Origin: Bacillus sp. FJAT-45350
GTDB taxonomy: Bacteria; Bacillota; Bacilli; Bacillales; NISU01
DNA length: 64,000 nt
NCBI RefSeq assembly: GCF_002335805.1
Contig: NZ_NISU01000001.1
Location: forward strand, 690,079 to 754,078
Direction: 5' to 3'
Of this stretch, positions 39,534-50,041 are shown piece by piece. A program made the position numbers and the translations under genes. Under the pieces are notes generated by a model. It was not told the DNA's origin. It ran no database searches and saw nothing but the letters and a program-made list of their open reading frames with translations. Within the stretch, counting starts at the first letter, position 1, and each line of letters begins with the position of its first letter.

Positions 39534-41534
39534 ATGACAACTCGCGTCGAACAGTTAGCTGTAAATACTATTCGTACGTTATCGATTGATAGCATTGAAA
39601 AAGCAAATTCTGGACATCCGGGAATGCCTATGGGAGCTGCTCCTATGGCGTTCAGTCTTTTTGCAAAGTATATGAACCACAATCCAAGTAATCCAGAATG
39701 GTTTAACCGTGACCGTTTTGTTCTGTCTGCAGGACATGGTTCTATGCTTTTATATAGCTTATTACATTTAACAGGTTATGACTTATCACTTGAAGACTTA
39801 CAAAGTTTCAGACAGTGGGGGAGTAAGACTCCTGGACACCCTGAATTTGGACATACTCCGGGTGTGGAAGCGACAACTGGACCACTCGGTCAAGGTGTTG
39901 CGATGGCAGTTGGGATGGCAATGGCGGAGCGTCATTTAGCAAGTACATACAACCGTGATGGTTTAGAAATCGTTGATCATTACACTTATAGCATTTGTGG
40001 TGACGGTGATTTAATGGAAGGTGTTTCTGCAGAAGCAGCTTCATTAGCAGGACACTTAAAGCTAGGACATCTTGTTGTTCTTTATGATTCAAATGATATC
40101 TCATTAGATGGCGAATTAAATATGGCTTTCTCTGAAAGTGTAGAAGATCGTTATAAAGCATACGGATGGCAGGTCATTCGTGTGGAAGACGGGAACAATC
40201 TTGATGAGATTGGAAAAGCAATCGAATCTGCTAAGAAAGACGAACGTCCTACATTAATTGAAGTAAAAACAGTCATTGGTTATGGGTCACCAAACAAAGG
40301 TGGAAAGTCGGCTTCACATGGTGCACCACTAGGTAGCGATGAAGTTAAACTAGCAAAAGAGGCTTATGAGTGGTCATATGATAACGAATTCCATATCCCT
40401 GAAGAGGTTGAAGAATTTTATTCAAATGTTAAAGCAGAAGGTGAGCAAAAGGAGAATGCGTGGAACGAAATGTTCGCTACGTATAAAGAAAAACATCCTG
40501 AGCTAGCTGAACAATTACAACAAGCAATTAAAGGTGAGTTACCAGCTGGTTGGGATCAAGATGCTCCTGTCTATGAAGCAGGAAAAGACAGTGTTGCTAC
40601 GCGCTCATCTTCAGGTGATGCTTTGAATGCGTTTGCTAAAACTGTTCCTCAGCTTATCGGTGGTTCTGCTGACTTAGCTTCATCAAACAAAACATTAATC
40701 AAAGGTGAAGCTAACTTTAGTCGCGAAGATTACAGTGGTAGAAACATTTGGTTTGGTGTTCGTGAATTTGCAATGGGAGCTGCTATGAACGGTATGGCTC
40801 TTCATGGTGGAGTAAAAGTATTTGGAGCAACTTTCTTCGTATTCTCTGATTACTTACGTCCAGCAATCCGTTTAGCTGCGTTAATGAAATTACCTGTCAC
40901 TTATGTATTTACACATGACAGTATTGCGGTTGGTGAAGATGGACCAACACATGAACCAGTTGAGCAATTAGCAGCATTACGTGCGATGCCAGGTCTTTCA
41001 GTGATTCGTCCTGGAGATAGTAATGAAGCGGTTGCTGCTTGGAAGGTAGCATTAGAAAGTGAAGACACTCCAACTGCATTAGTTCTTACTAGACAAAATC
41101 TAATGACATTAGATAGTACTGCTGAGCAAGCATACGAGGGTGTTAAAAAAGGTGCTTATGTTGTATCGAAAGCAAATGGTACACCAGATGTATTATTATT
41201 GGCAGCAGGTTCTGAAGTTCCACTTGCAGTTGAAGCACAGAAGGTTCTTGAAAAAGACGGAATACATGCTTCTGTAGTAAGTATGCCGAGCTGGGATAAA
41301 TTTGATCAACAATCAAAAGAATATAAAGAAAGCGTTATTCCAAGTAATGTGAAATTACGCTTAGGAATCGAAATGGGCTCTTCTCTAGGTTGGCATAAAT
41401 ACGTAGGTAGTGAAGGAGAAGTACTAGGTATTGACCAGTTTGGTGCATCAGCACCTGGAGAAAAAATTATGGAAGAGTACGGCTTCACTGTTGATAATGT
41501 AGTAGGTAGAGTAAAAGCATTAGTGCGTAAATAA
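39534..41534 (+). CDS. tkt: Transketolase
   Basis: 666 residues, full length. Thiamine-diphosphate motifs: [12 protein letters not shown], the GDG...N motif ([20 protein letters not shown]...[10 protein letters not shown]), and [13 protein letters not shown]. Transfers two-carbon units in the pentose phosphate pathway. Standard neighbour of the lexA-ynzC cluster in Bacillus. ATG at 39534 follows GAAAGGGTGACG. Confidence 0.97.
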   Translation: MTTRVEQLAVNTIRTLSIDSIEKANSGHPGMPMGAAPMAFSLFAKYMNHNPSNPEWFNRDRFVLSAGHGSMLLYSLLHLTGYDLSLEDLQSFRQWGSKTPGHPEFGHTPGVEATTGPLGQGVAMAVGMAMAERHLASTYNRDGLEIVDHYTYSICGDGDLMEGVSAEAASLAGHLKLGHLVVLYDSNDISLDGELNMAFSESVEDRYKAYGWQVIRVEDGNNLDEIGKAIESAKKDERPTLIEVKTVIGYGSPNKGGKSASHGAPLGSDEVKLAKEAYEWSYDNEFHIPEEVEEFYSNVKAEGEQKENAWNEMFATYKEKHPELAEQLQQAIKGELPAGWDQDAPVYEAGKDSVATRSSSGDALNAFAKTVPQLIGGSADLASSNKTLIKGEANFSREDYSGRNIWFGVREFAMGAAMNGMALHGGVKVFGATFFVFSDYLRPAIRLAALMKLPVTYVFTHDSIAVGEDGPTHEPVEQLAALRAMPGLSVIRPGDSNEAVAAWKVALESEDTPTALVLTRQNLMTLDSTAEQAYEGVKKGAYVVSKANGTPDVLLLAAGSEVPLAVEAQKVLEKDGIHASVVSMPSWDKFDQQSKEYKESVIPSNVKLRLGIEMGSSLGWHKYVGSEGEVLGIDQFGASAPGEKIMEEYGFTVDNVVGRVKALVRK

Positions 41535-41619
41535 TGTGGTGTCGTAGAGTCTAGTCTACAATGAGATTACTTCTTTTTAGTAGGTAGCTATGCTCTATCG
41601 TAACTCTGCTTATTGTTTC

Positions 41620-41662
41620 GAGGTTGTTTCAAAAGGCAAAATCGACCTTTTGGAACAGCCTC
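41620..41662 (+). repeat. Hairpin repeat acting as terminator after tkt
   Basis: A 17-pair stem (GAGGTTGTTTCAAAAGG with CCTTTTGGAACAGCCTC, two G-U pairs) and loop CAAAATCGA. A related hairpin stands at 49779-49820; both contain GTTGT-T-TCAAAAGG-AAAATCG. This suggests a dispersed intergenic repeat family used as transcription terminators. Confidence 0.65.
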
Positions 41663-41766
41663 TTCCTTTCGACAAAAATAGAACATCCTTTCTCCATCAA
41701 GAGACAATCATTTTCTAGCAAATGTATTATACTTTTTGTATTACATTTGCAATGGGGGAGAATAGG

Positions 41767-42204
41767 GTGAGAAACTACACTATTTATTTAATTGAAGAAG
41801 AGGTTGCTCGTCATTATTTTGGACAAGAATCGAAGTTGTTTCATTTATTTTTAGAACAACTACGCTCCTCAGAGGAAAAGGGTACGGTTATACAAAAGCA
41901 AATTGAATACATTACTTCGCCGATACCTGTTTTGCATATTCAGCAGTTAGTTAAACAGCAATTTAAAGGAAGTACAGACTATCGCTTAATTAAGGATAGA
42001 CATTACTATACGCTACGTCCAGATAGTCACGCGGAATTAATGATTCAGCCGGATAAACTTATTCTATCAGCAGATGGTAATTTTGAAGTAGAAACAGTTT
42101 TCTTTGAGGGAATTAGAAAATGGTCGCCATGCTTTTTTGCAGTTGACCTTGATCATTTCCGATACGGATGGCTGAACCCTATTAAACAGATGAAATTAAT
42201 TTAA
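41767..42204 (+). CDS. sirA: SirA, sporulation inhibitor of DNA replication (YneE)
   Basis: 145 residues from the GTG at 41767 with GGGGGAGAATAG upstream. Features of SirA: RNYTIYLIEEEVARHYFGQESKLFHLF, near the N-terminus, and SADGNFEVETVFFEGIRKW...RYGWLNPIKQMKL at the end. In B. subtilis SirA binds DnaA domain I to stop new initiation at sporulation. Position after tkt matches yneE. Confidence 0.9.
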   Translation: MRNYTIYLIEEEVARHYFGQESKLFHLFLEQLRSSEEKGTVIQKQIEYITSPIPVLHIQQLVKQQFKGSTDYRLIKDRHYYTLRPDSHAELMIQPDKLILSADGNFEVETVFFEGIRKWSPCFFAVDLDHFRYGWLNPIKQMKLI

Positions 42205-42321
42205 TTCTTGATTTCTTCTTTTAAACATGTAATTGATAAGATATAATATATAGGATTGCAATTCTTATGTTCGGACCAACAAATGTACGAACGGTTTATT
42301 GATGAAGGAGGAAATACAACT

Positions 42322-42537
42322 ATGGTATGGTATATTGTAGTGGGCTTGCTGGCAGCTTTAGCAGGTGTTGCCATCGGCTTCTTCATAGCTCGTAAGACAA
42401 TGATGAGCTATTTAAAGAAAAACCCACCAATTAACGAGCAGATGCTTAGAGTAATGATGATGCAAATGGGACAAAACCCATCGCAGAAGAAAATCAATCA
42501 AATGATGAAAGCAATGCAAAAGCAACAAACTAAATAA
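42322..42537 (+). CDS. yneF: YneF, UPF0154 membrane protein
   Basis: 71 residues from the ATG at 42322 with AAGGAGGAAAT upstream. One membrane helix ([20 protein letters not shown]) then [23 protein letters not shown], the UPF0154 signature. Small membrane protein of unknown role; same order as Bacillus. Confidence 0.93.
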   Translation: MVWYIVVGLLAALAGVAIGFFIARKTMMSYLKKNPPINEQMLRVMMMQMGQNPSQKKINQMMKAMQKQQTK

Positions 42538-42545
42538 TAAAGGAC

Positions 42546-42574
42546 AAGCACCTCGTTAATGGGGTGTTTTTTCA
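42546..42574 (+). terminator. Terminator after yneF
   Basis: AGCACC / GGTGTT hairpin followed by TTTTTTC. Confidence 0.6.
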
Positions 42575-42774
42575 TTGTTTTTCAAATTGTTAAAGTCTGA
42601 CTAAAGAAGAAGAGCTTCTTTCATACTCTATCTTGGACTTTTTCAGTGTTCTCGGTGCATTTTGTCTGATTAAGCGAAAATATTTACTCTAAATGTAAGA
42701 ATTATGCTAAAATTTCGTTATGCTATTTCGAGTTTCGAATAAAAAAGAGAGAACTAAATTGAGAGGGAAAAAAT

Positions 42775-44526
42775 ATGAAAGTCTTTATTGATTTATGGTG
42801 GTATTTTAAACAGGAAAAGCGCAGTTATGGATTAGGAATTCTTATTTTAGTTTTTGTATCTATTCTTTCCCTATTGCCACCTTATATTGTTGGGGTGATG
42901 GTAGACCATATTGAACAGGGTACACTTACCCATTCAATCTTACTAAAATGGGTGGGAGTGCTTCTTGCCATTGCTGTTATCGTTTATATTCTTCGTTATT
43001 TATGGAGAATCATGATTTTTGGAGCGTCGATTCGATTAGCAAGACTCCTACGTAATCGCTTGTATACACATTTTACAAATATGTCTCGAAACTTTTATCA
43101 AAAAAGAAGAACAGGAGATTTAATGGCTCATTCCACGAATGATATAAAGGCTATTGAACAAACGGCTGGTGCTGGTGTTCTAACGTTAGTTGACTCATTA
43201 ACTATGGGTGGCTTTGTTATTCTGACGATGGCAGTCACAATTAGCTGGGAGTTGACGTTAATAGCTCTTATACCAATGCCTTTTATGGCATTAGCAACAA
43301 GCTATTATGGTTCATTACTCCATAAGAGGTTTGCCGGAGCACAGGCAGCATTTTCAAGTTTAAATGATAAAGTGCAAGAGAGTATGAGTGGAATTCGTGT
43401 CACGAAAGCATTTGGTAATGAAGATGCTGAAGTAGAATCGTTTCGAAAAAAATCAGATACAGTTGTAGAGAAAAATATTGCCGTTGCAAAAGTAGATGCG
43501 TTATTTGATCCTACAATCTCACTCATTGTTGGGATTTCTTTTTTTCTATCAATTGTATTTGGAGCAAGATTTGTGATTGCTGACACTCTTACAATTGGAC
43601 AGTTAACTAGTTTTACAATTTATTTAGGCTTACTCATATGGCCGATGCTTGCATTTGGATGGTTATTTAATATTGTTGAAAGAGGTCGTGCATCGTATAA
43701 TCGTGTGTCATCATTACTAAATGAAAAACAGGAAATAACTGATGAAGAAGCAACAATAGAAGAAATACCAAAGGGGAATATTGAATTTCGATTACCGGAA
43801 TTTTCTTATCCTAATTCACATGAACAAGCATTGAAAGATATTTATTTCTCTTTAAAAAGAGGAGAGACGTTAGGGGTTGTTGGTAAAACTGGGAGTGGGA
43901 AAACAACTCTTACTAAACTGTTAATGAGAGAATTTGATTCAGAGCCTCAAACAATTCTGATTGACAACAATCAGATTGAAGACTATCGTTTCGATGCTCT
44001 TCGAAAATCGATTGGGTATGTACCTCAGGATCATTTCCTTTTTTCAGCTACAATCGGAGATAATATAGCTTTTGGAATGCCAGATGCAAGCATGTCAGAC
44101 ATTATCAATGCTAGTAAGCTTGCTTCAATACATGAAGATATCTCTCGCTTCAACGAAGGCTATGAAACTGTCGTTGGCGAGAGAGGTGTTACTTTATCAG
44201 GTGGGCAAAAGCAAAGAATATCTATTGCCCGTGCGTTATTATTAAATCCTGAAATTTTGATATTAGACGACTCTTTATCAGCAGTAGATGCTAAAACAGA
44301 AGAAGAGATAATTCAATCACTAAGACTGACACGTAAGAATAAAACAACGATTATTACAGCACACCGTTTAAGTGCGATACAGCATGCGGATCTTATATTA
44401 GTTCTTGATGAAGGCTTAATAATTGAAAAAGGGACACATCAAGAGTTAATGAAAACTACAGGCTGGTATCGAAAAATGTATGAACATCAACAGCTAGAAT
44501 CAATCGTAGAGCAGGGAGGGGAGTAA
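42775..44526 (+). CDS. ABC exporter half-transporter, YheI/BmrC-like
   Basis: 583 residues. Six-helix exporter domain (1-310), then nucleotide-binding domain: Walker A VVGKTGSGKTT, Q-loop YVPQDHFLF, signature LSGGQKQR, Walker B ILILDDSLSAVD, where Asp replaces the catalytic Glu, as in degenerate sites of heterodimers such as BmrC. Pairs with the next gene. Drug or lipid-like efflux is likely. In B. subtilis bmrCD responds to translation inhibitors through a leader; here 200 non-coding bases precede the gene but no clear attenuator was found. Confidence 0.9.
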   Translation: MKVFIDLWWYFKQEKRSYGLGILILVFVSILSLLPPYIVGVMVDHIEQGTLTHSILLKWVGVLLAIAVIVYILRYLWRIMIFGASIRLARLLRNRLYTHFTNMSRNFYQKRRTGDLMAHSTNDIKAIEQTAGAGVLTLVDSLTMGGFVILTMAVTISWELTLIALIPMPFMALATSYYGSLLHKRFAGAQAAFSSLNDKVQESMSGIRVTKAFGNEDAEVESFRKKSDTVVEKNIAVAKVDALFDPTISLIVGISFFLSIVFGARFVIADTLTIGQLTSFTIYLGLLIWPMLAFGWLFNIVERGRASYNRVSSLLNEKQEITDEEATIEEIPKGNIEFRLPEFSYPNSHEQALKDIYFSLKRGETLGVVGKTGSGKTTLTKLLMREFDSEPQTILIDNNQIEDYRFDALRKSIGYVPQDHFLFSATIGDNIAFGMPDASMSDIINASKLASIHEDISRFNEGYETVVGERGVTLSGGQKQRISIARALLLNPEILILDDSLSAVDAKTEEEIIQSLRLTRKNKTTIITAHRLSAIQHADLILVLDEGLIIEKGTHQELMKTTGWYRKMYEHQQLESIVEQGGE

Positions 44527-44527
44527 G

Positions 44528-46321
44528 GTGCAGCATAAAGATAATGTATTAACTTCAAAAGAGCAAAAAGACGTCTTTAAACGACTTCTGTCATATACTA
44601 AGCCACATACAAAAATATTAATTATTGCATTTACCCTACTTCTTCTTGCGACAGGTGCTGAAATAATTGGACCGATTTTAGTAAAGATATTTATTGATGA
44701 CTACTTAACGCCTAGAAATCTTGCTTATGAGCCTCTTGTATTTTTAGGAAGTCTATATTTATTTCTACACATAGGGTCTGTTGCCCTAAATTATATACAA
44801 TTATATTTATTTCATAAGGTAGCATTAAAAATCATTCAGCAGTTACGAATCGATGTATTTGCTAAAGTACAAAGCCTTGGCTTATCATTCTTTGATCGCA
44901 CTGCAGCTGGTGGGTTAGTATCTCGTATTACAAATGATACAGAATCTATTAAAGACTTATATGTAAGTGTTTTAGCAACATTTGTACAAAATATCGTTTT
45001 CTTAATTGGTATATTTGTAGCGATGTTTTACTTAAATACTAAGCTAGCTTTCTTCTGTTTATTTTTTCTACCCTTGATTTTACTAGTTATGAAAATGTAC
45101 AGAAAATTTAGCTCGAAGTTTTATGCTGAAATGAGTGAGAAGCTTAGCCACTTAAATGCCAAAATAAATGAATCGATTCAAGGGATGTCGATTGTTCAAC
45201 TGTTCCGACAAGAGAAAAGATTGCGTAAAGAGTTTGCTGACATTAATGAAGAACATCAAAGAGCATGGATGAAAAGTATGAAGCTAGATGGACTTTTGCT
45301 CCGTCCAGCAATTGATTTTATCTCAATCTTGGCACTTATTATCGTATTAAGCTATTTTGGGATTACGTCGTTAAATACAGCAGTTGAGATTGGTGTGCTT
45401 TATGCTTTTGTTAATTATTTGGACCGGTTTTTTGAGCCAGTAAATCAGATGATGATGCGTTTATCAATGTTTCAGCAAGCAATTGTATCAGCGGGACGTG
45501 TTTTTAAGTTATTAGATTACGAAGACGTAGCTCCAGCCCAAGAGGGGAAAGAGAATCCTAGAATTGGAGATGGGGACGTTGAATTTCGTGATGTCACCTT
45601 TTCATACGATGGAAAAACAGATGTATTAAAAAATATTTCGTTTACTGTGAAGAAGGGCCAAACATTGGCATTAGTAGGGCATACCGGTAGTGGAAAAAGT
45701 TCGATCATAAATGTCTTAATGAGATTTTATAAGATTAAGAGTGGAGATATTCTCATCGATGGCAAGCCATTACATGCTTATTCCGATAAAGAGATCCGAG
45801 AAAATGTCGGACTCGTTCTACAAGACCCGTTTTTATATACAGGAGACATACGCTCCAACATTAAATTATACAATGATACATTAACGGAAGAAGATATAAA
45901 AAGAGCCGCTTCCTATGTTCATGCACATCAATTTATTGAAAAGCTTCCTGAAGGATATGATACGAAGGTAGCTGAAAGAGGTTCAACACTTTCAAGTGGG
46001 CAACGACAGTTATTATCCTTTGCTAGAACTATGGCAATTGAGCCGAAGATATTAATCCTTGATGAAGCAACAGCTAGTGTTGATACAGAAACAGAAGAAG
46101 CGATTCAGGTAGCTTTAGAAAAAATGAGAAAAGGACGAACGACGATTGCTATAGCCCATAGACTTTCGACGATTAAAGATGCTGATCATATCATTGTGTT
46201 ACACCAAGGTGAAATAATCGAACAGGGGAACCATGAGGAATTACTTGCTGAGCAGGGACTCTATCATAAGATGTACCAATTACAGCAAGGTGTTAACATT
46301 GAGAGTCAGGTTATTAGCTAA
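44528..46321 (+). CDS. ABC exporter half-transporter, YheH/BmrD-like
   Basis: 597 residues from the GTG at 44528, one base after its partner's stop. Exporter membrane domain, then Walker A LVGHTGSGKSS, Q-loop LVLQDPFLY, signature LSSGQRQL, where Ser-Ser replaces Ser-Gly, Walker B ILILDEATASVD with intact Glu, and H-loop AHRLST. Together with the preceding subunit it forms one degenerate and one catalytic ATP site, typical of heterodimeric exporters. Confidence 0.9.
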   Translation: MQHKDNVLTSKEQKDVFKRLLSYTKPHTKILIIAFTLLLLATGAEIIGPILVKIFIDDYLTPRNLAYEPLVFLGSLYLFLHIGSVALNYIQLYLFHKVALKIIQQLRIDVFAKVQSLGLSFFDRTAAGGLVSRITNDTESIKDLYVSVLATFVQNIVFLIGIFVAMFYLNTKLAFFCLFFLPLILLVMKMYRKFSSKFYAEMSEKLSHLNAKINESIQGMSIVQLFRQEKRLRKEFADINEEHQRAWMKSMKLDGLLLRPAIDFISILALIIVLSYFGITSLNTAVEIGVLYAFVNYLDRFFEPVNQMMMRLSMFQQAIVSAGRVFKLLDYEDVAPAQEGKENPRIGDGDVEFRDVTFSYDGKTDVLKNISFTVKKGQTLALVGHTGSGKSSIINVLMRFYKIKSGDILIDGKPLHAYSDKEIRENVGLVLQDPFLYTGDIRSNIKLYNDTLTEEDIKRAASYVHAHQFIEKLPEGYDTKVAERGSTLSSGQRQLLSFARTMAIEPKILILDEATASVDTETEEAIQVALEKMRKGRTTIAIAHRLSTIKDADHIIVLHQGEIIEQGNHEELLAEQGLYHKMYQLQQGVNIESQVIS

Positions 46322-46338
46322 ATTTTAGAAAAAATAAA

Positions 46339-46376
46339 AAAAACACGCTTTCTGTTTTCAAGAAGGCGTGTTTTCT
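46339..46376. terminator. Bidirectional terminator between convergent genes
   Basis: AAACACGC (46341-46348) and GCGTGTTT (46366-46373), with CTT..AAG pairs inside, A-run before and T-run after. Serves the exporter operon and the minus-strand Spo0E-like gene. Confidence 0.8.
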
Positions 46377-46540
46377 GACTGATTTCGTTTTTGTGCTTGT
46401 TCATATTCGTTAAGTAGGTCATCTAACTCTTGACTTTGTTTAAGTGCATAGGAGGAATTTAACCCATATAGTAATCCTGTATGTATTAATTCATTTCGTT
46501 TTTTTTCAATAATGTTTAGTAAATCCTTTTCCTCTACCAT
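46358..46540 (-). CDS. Spo0E-like aspartyl-phosphate phosphatase
   Basis: 60 residues; ATG at 46540 with AAAGGAGAACACC upstream. The Spo0E family motif is clear: SQELDDLLNEYE, preceded by helix one IIEKKRNELIHTG. These helical hairpins dephosphorylate Spo0A~P and delay sporulation. Which of the paralogues (Spo0E, YisI, YnzD) it matches cannot be told. Confidence 0.88.
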   Translation of the reverse strand: MVEEKDLLNIIEKKRNELIHTGLLYGLNSSYALKQSQELDDLLNEYEQAQKRNQSENTPS

Positions 46541-46670
46541 GGTGTTCTCCTTTAATAAGCCATCTATTATAAATTATACAAAAAACTGGATATTACATCA
46601 AGTACTCTTTTAAAAGAAAATACAAATCGTGACAAAAGCGGATAGTAAATAGGTAATATTATAAAACTTG

Positions 46671-46710
46671 TTGCTATTACTTGAAAATAATACTATAGGG
46701 GGGTATAGTA
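46671..46710 (+). promoter_or_regulatory. csoR-copA promoter and CsoR operator
   Basis: TTGCTA (46671-46676), 17 bases, TATAGG (46694-46699). The -10 is embedded in a perfect palindrome TACTATA-GGGGGG-TATAGTA (46691-46710), the shape of CsoR operators (AT-rich arms around a G-run). Copper binding to CsoR would free this promoter. Confidence 0.85.
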
Positions 46711-46727
46711 GTGGTGAGGTGATCGTG

Positions 46728-47051
46728 ATGAAGGAATTTGAATTTGATATAGAATTGCAACCTGAACGGAGTCCATTAGTTATAAAGAAAGAACAGGATA
46801 AAGAAAAGCTAGTAAATCGACTGAAGAGAATAGAGGGCCAAGTTCGAGGTCTTCAAAAAATGATTGATGATGACAGGTACTGTGTCGATATACTAGTACA
46901 GGTATCCGCTGTAGATGCTGCGCTAAAAAAAGTAGGTTATACATTATTAGAGCAACATACAAAGGGTTGTGTATCACAAGCGATACAATCTGGTGAGGGC
47001 GATGATGCCATTAATGAATTAATGAAAGTTATTGGACAATTTTCGAAATGA
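46728..47051 (+). CDS. csoR: Copper-sensing repressor CsoR
   Basis: 107 residues from the ATG at 46728 with GTGAGGTGATC upstream. Helical DUF156/CsoR fold: NRLKRIEGQVRGLQKMIDDDRYCVDIL, with Cu(I) ligands Cys52, His77 and Cys81 (EQHTKGC). The N-terminal about 25 residues are an acidic extension. Represses the operator at 46691 until it binds Cu(I). Confidence 0.95.
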   Translation: MKEFEFDIELQPERSPLVIKKEQDKEKLVNRLKRIEGQVRGLQKMIDDDRYCVDILVQVSAVDAALKKVGYTLLEQHTKGCVSQAIQSGEGDDAINELMKVIGQFSK

Positions 47052-47069
47052 TAGAAAGGAGGACTACTT

Positions 47070-49445
47070 GTGGAACAATTAACGATACCTATTAGGGGTA
47101 TGACTTGCGCTGCCTGTTCAACTCGAATTGAGAAAGTATTGAATAAGATTGATAGTGTGGAAGCTTCTGTTAATCTACCTTTGGAAAAGACAACAATTTC
47201 TTATGATAAATCTAAGGTTTCTATCGAGGAGATAGTTGAAAAAATTGATAAGCTTGGTTTTTCGGTAGTAGAGAGAACAATTGATTTAGATATACAAGGG
47301 ATGAGCTGTGCTGCTTGCTCTAGTAGAATTGAAAAGGCAACGTCTAAATTGGACGGTGTATTGGAGGCTAATGTTAATCTACCTCTTGAAAAAGGAAGTT
47401 TTAAAATTATTGAAGGTATCATCGATGAGCAAGGAATTATAAATAAAATAGAAAAGATAGGGTTTGAAGCACAGAGAGAAAAGGATATTGATGAAGGTGA
47501 AGCTAGAGAGAAAGACGAAGTACAAATACAACGGAATCGCTTCTTATTTGCCTTAATCTTCTCAATACCATTATTTATTACGATGATTGATCATTTTTAT
47601 CCAGAGAGAATGCTCTTGCCTCACTGGTTTATGAACGGATATTTACAATGGGCACTCGCTACTCCAGTACAATTTTATGCAGGTTGGCAGTTTTATCGAG
47701 GTGCTTATAAAACGTTAAGTAATAAGAGTGCAAACATGGATGTACTAGTAGCAATGGGGACATCAGCGGCATATTTCTATTCTGTCTGGCTTGTACTTCA
47801 AGGTGAAGTTTATTTATTCTTTGAAACTAGTGCTGTAATTATTACTTTAATTTTATTAGGAAAATTACTTGAAGCAAGAGCAAAGGGTAGAACATCAGAG
47901 GCGATTCAGAAATTACTTCAATTACAAGCAAAGAATGCACGTGTAATCCGTAACGGTATCGAAACTGAGGTTCCAATTGAGGAAGTTGTTTTGAATGATA
48001 TCATTATTGTGAAGCCAGGGGAAAAGATACCTCTAGACGGTATGGTTATAGAAGGTCATACGAGTATTGATGAATCTATGTTAACAGGAGAAAGTATACC
48101 AGTTGATAAAAAAGTTGATGATGAGGTAATCGGTGCGACAATTAATAAGCATGGAAGTTTTAAATTTAAAGTAACAAAGGTAGGAAAGGAATCAACCTTA
48201 TCACAGATCATTAAGATTGTAGAGCAAGCTCAAACGTCTAAGGCTCCAATTCAGCGTATGGCTGATATTATATCTGGATATTTTGTTCCGGCAGCTGTTT
48301 CAATTGCATTATTCTCCTTTGTATTATGGTATTTCTTTTTAGGAGCTAGTTTTCAAGATGCATTAATTAACTTTACCGCTGTTTTAGTTATTGCTTGTCC
48401 TTGTGCTTTAGGTCTTGCGACTCCAACATCGATTATGGTTGGAACAGGTAAAGGGGCAGAGAATGGAATATTATTCAAAGGTGGAGGACAGCTAGAACAA
48501 ACGCACAAAACGGATACAATCGTTCTTGATAAAACAGGCACAATTACAAAAGGTGAGCCTGTATTAACGGATATTTTTGTCGTTAATGATTGGAATGAAT
48601 CTGATTTACTGACGATTGTTGGTTCTGTAGAGAAAGGGTCAGAACATCCTTTAGCAGAAGCAATTGTAAAAGGAGCTAGGGACAAAGGCGTTGAGTTAAA
48701 AGATGTAGATTCATTTGAAGCAGTACCTGGCTATGGAATAAAAGCAAGCTATGAAACACTAGAAGTTCTTATAGGTACAAGAAGACTATTACAAAAATTT
48801 AACGTAGAGTACGAAGGGCTAGAAGAAATGATGGTTACTTTTGAAGAGCAAGGAAAGACGGCTATGCTAGTCGCTATAAATAATCAAGTGGCTGGACTCG
48901 TCTCAGTAGCGGATGAGGTAAAAGAAAGCTCAAAAGAAGCAATTACTAGCTTAAAGAAGCTGGGATATATGGTTGTTATGATGACGGGAGATAATCGTCA
49001 TACGGCAAATGCAATTGCGAAAGAAGTAGGAATAGACCATGTCTTTTCAGAGGTTCTTCCTGAACAAAAGGCTGAAAAGGTAGAGCAGCTGAAACAAGAA
49101 GGAAAACGTGTGATTATGGTTGGAGATGGTATAAATGATGCCCCAGCTTTAGCAACAGCTGACATTGGAATGGCTATCGGCACTGGGACTGATGTTGCAA
49201 TTGAGGCAGCAGATATTACATTAATGCGAGGAGATTTAACATCGATTCCTCAAGCAATTATGCTTAGTCGTTATACAATGCGAAATATTAAACAAAACTT
49301 ATTCTGGGCATTTATCTATAATTCTATAGGCTTACCAATTGCCGCAGCAGGACTTCTTGCCCCTTGGATTGCAGGAGCTGCAATGGCCTTTAGTTCTGTA
49401 TCAGTTGTTACCAATGCTTTACGACTAAAACGAGTAAAGCTTTGA
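47070..49445 (+). CDS. copA: Copper-exporting P1B-type ATPase CopA
   Basis: 791 residues, GTG start with AAAGGAGGACT upstream. Two heavy-metal domains with GMTCAAC and GMSCAAC (Cys13/16 and Cys80/83), membrane CPC motif ([11 protein letters not shown], about 443-445), phosphorylation DKTGT (Asp487), SEHPLAE (HP motif), [10 protein letters not shown]. Exports Cu(I) from the cytoplasm. Confidence 0.97.
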   Translation: MEQLTIPIRGMTCAACSTRIEKVLNKIDSVEASVNLPLEKTTISYDKSKVSIEEIVEKIDKLGFSVVERTIDLDIQGMSCAACSSRIEKATSKLDGVLEANVNLPLEKGSFKIIEGIIDEQGIINKIEKIGFEAQREKDIDEGEAREKDEVQIQRNRFLFALIFSIPLFITMIDHFYPERMLLPHWFMNGYLQWALATPVQFYAGWQFYRGAYKTLSNKSANMDVLVAMGTSAAYFYSVWLVLQGEVYLFFETSAVIITLILLGKLLEARAKGRTSEAIQKLLQLQAKNARVIRNGIETEVPIEEVVLNDIIIVKPGEKIPLDGMVIEGHTSIDESMLTGESIPVDKKVDDEVIGATINKHGSFKFKVTKVGKESTLSQIIKIVEQAQTSKAPIQRMADIISGYFVPAAVSIALFSFVLWYFFLGASFQDALINFTAVLVIACPCALGLATPTSIMVGTGKGAENGILFKGGGQLEQTHKTDTIVLDKTGTITKGEPVLTDIFVVNDWNESDLLTIVGSVEKGSEHPLAEAIVKGARDKGVELKDVDSFEAVPGYGIKASYETLEVLIGTRRLLQKFNVEYEGLEEMMVTFEEQGKTAMLVAINNQVAGLVSVADEVKESSKEAITSLKKLGYMVVMMTGDNRHTANAIAKEVGIDHVFSEVLPEQKAEKVEQLKQEGKRVIMVGDGINDAPALATADIGMAIGTGTDVAIEAADITLMRGDLTSIPQAIMLSRYTMRNIKQNLFWAFIYNSIGLPIAAAGLLAPWIAGAAMAFSSVSVVTNALRLKRVKL

Positions 49446-49473
49446 TATAAAAAAAATTTATGAGGTGAAGATG

Positions 49474-49683
49474 ATGACAAAGGAAACAATTAAAGTAGAT
49501 GGAATGAGTTGTGGACATTGCTCTGCAGCTGTAGAGGGAGCATTACTTAAAATTAATGGTGTAGAAAAAGCAGTAGTAAGCTTAGATGATAAGCAAGTAG
49601 TAATTGAATTTGATGGTGAAAAGGTCAACGTTGATAAACTTAAAAATGAAATAGAAGACATCGGCTATGATGTTGTTTCATAA
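49474..49683 (+). CDS. copZ: Copper chaperone CopZ
   Basis: 69 residues from the ATG at 49474, matching the usual CopZ length; in-frame GTG/ATG codons at 49465 and 49471 lie within or too close to GAGGTGAAG. Heavy-metal fold with VDGMSCGHCSAAVEGAL (two Cys) and the C-terminal EDIGYDVV. Delivers Cu(I) to CopA. Confidence 0.95.
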   Translation: MTKETIKVDGMSCGHCSAAVEGALLKINGVEKAVVSLDDKQVVIEFDGEKVNVDKLKNEIEDIGYDVVS

Positions 49684-50041
49684 TATAAAAATTATGAGTC
49701 TGTATCAAAAGTCATAGTAGTAGCCCTTTCATGAGTAATCATTTAAATAATTTGTAGAATATCTCAAACAACCTTAATGGTTGTATCAAAAGGTAAAAAT
49801 CGTCCTATTGATACAACCATTATTTCATTCTTTAATTATAATTTCACATACCGTATTCAGGAGTTAAAATTACAAAACATACAAGGTAGTTAGCAGATTG
49901 TAATTCATCATTCTTTTTTGAAAATACCAGTTATGGTATACTACGTGCAAAAGTAACATATAGCAATTACTAGCTTAATGAAGGATATTGCTTGTCAGAA
50001 ATGGAAGCTAGTATTTAACATTAAAAATTACAAAGAAGAGG
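49684..50041 (+). other. 358-base intergenic region before the thioredoxin-like gene
   Basis: Holds the hairpin GGTTGTATCAA.../...TTGATACAACC (49779-49820), which resembles the repeat after tkt and may end the copper operon; an extended -10 TGGTATACT (49934-49942); and a leader hairpin with arms TACTAGCTT (49968-49976) and AAGCTAGTA (50005-50013). No gene seen. Confidence 0.55.

Noticed and set aside
39808-40161. 117-residue antisense frame in tkt
   Set aside because: Overlaps conserved transketolase active-site coding sequence and has His/Leu-rich antisense composition.
42576-42774. Antibiotic-responsive leader (bmrB-like) upstream of the ABC exporter
   Set aside because: No leader peptide with ribosome binding site and no terminator/antiterminator pair could be found in the 199 bases.
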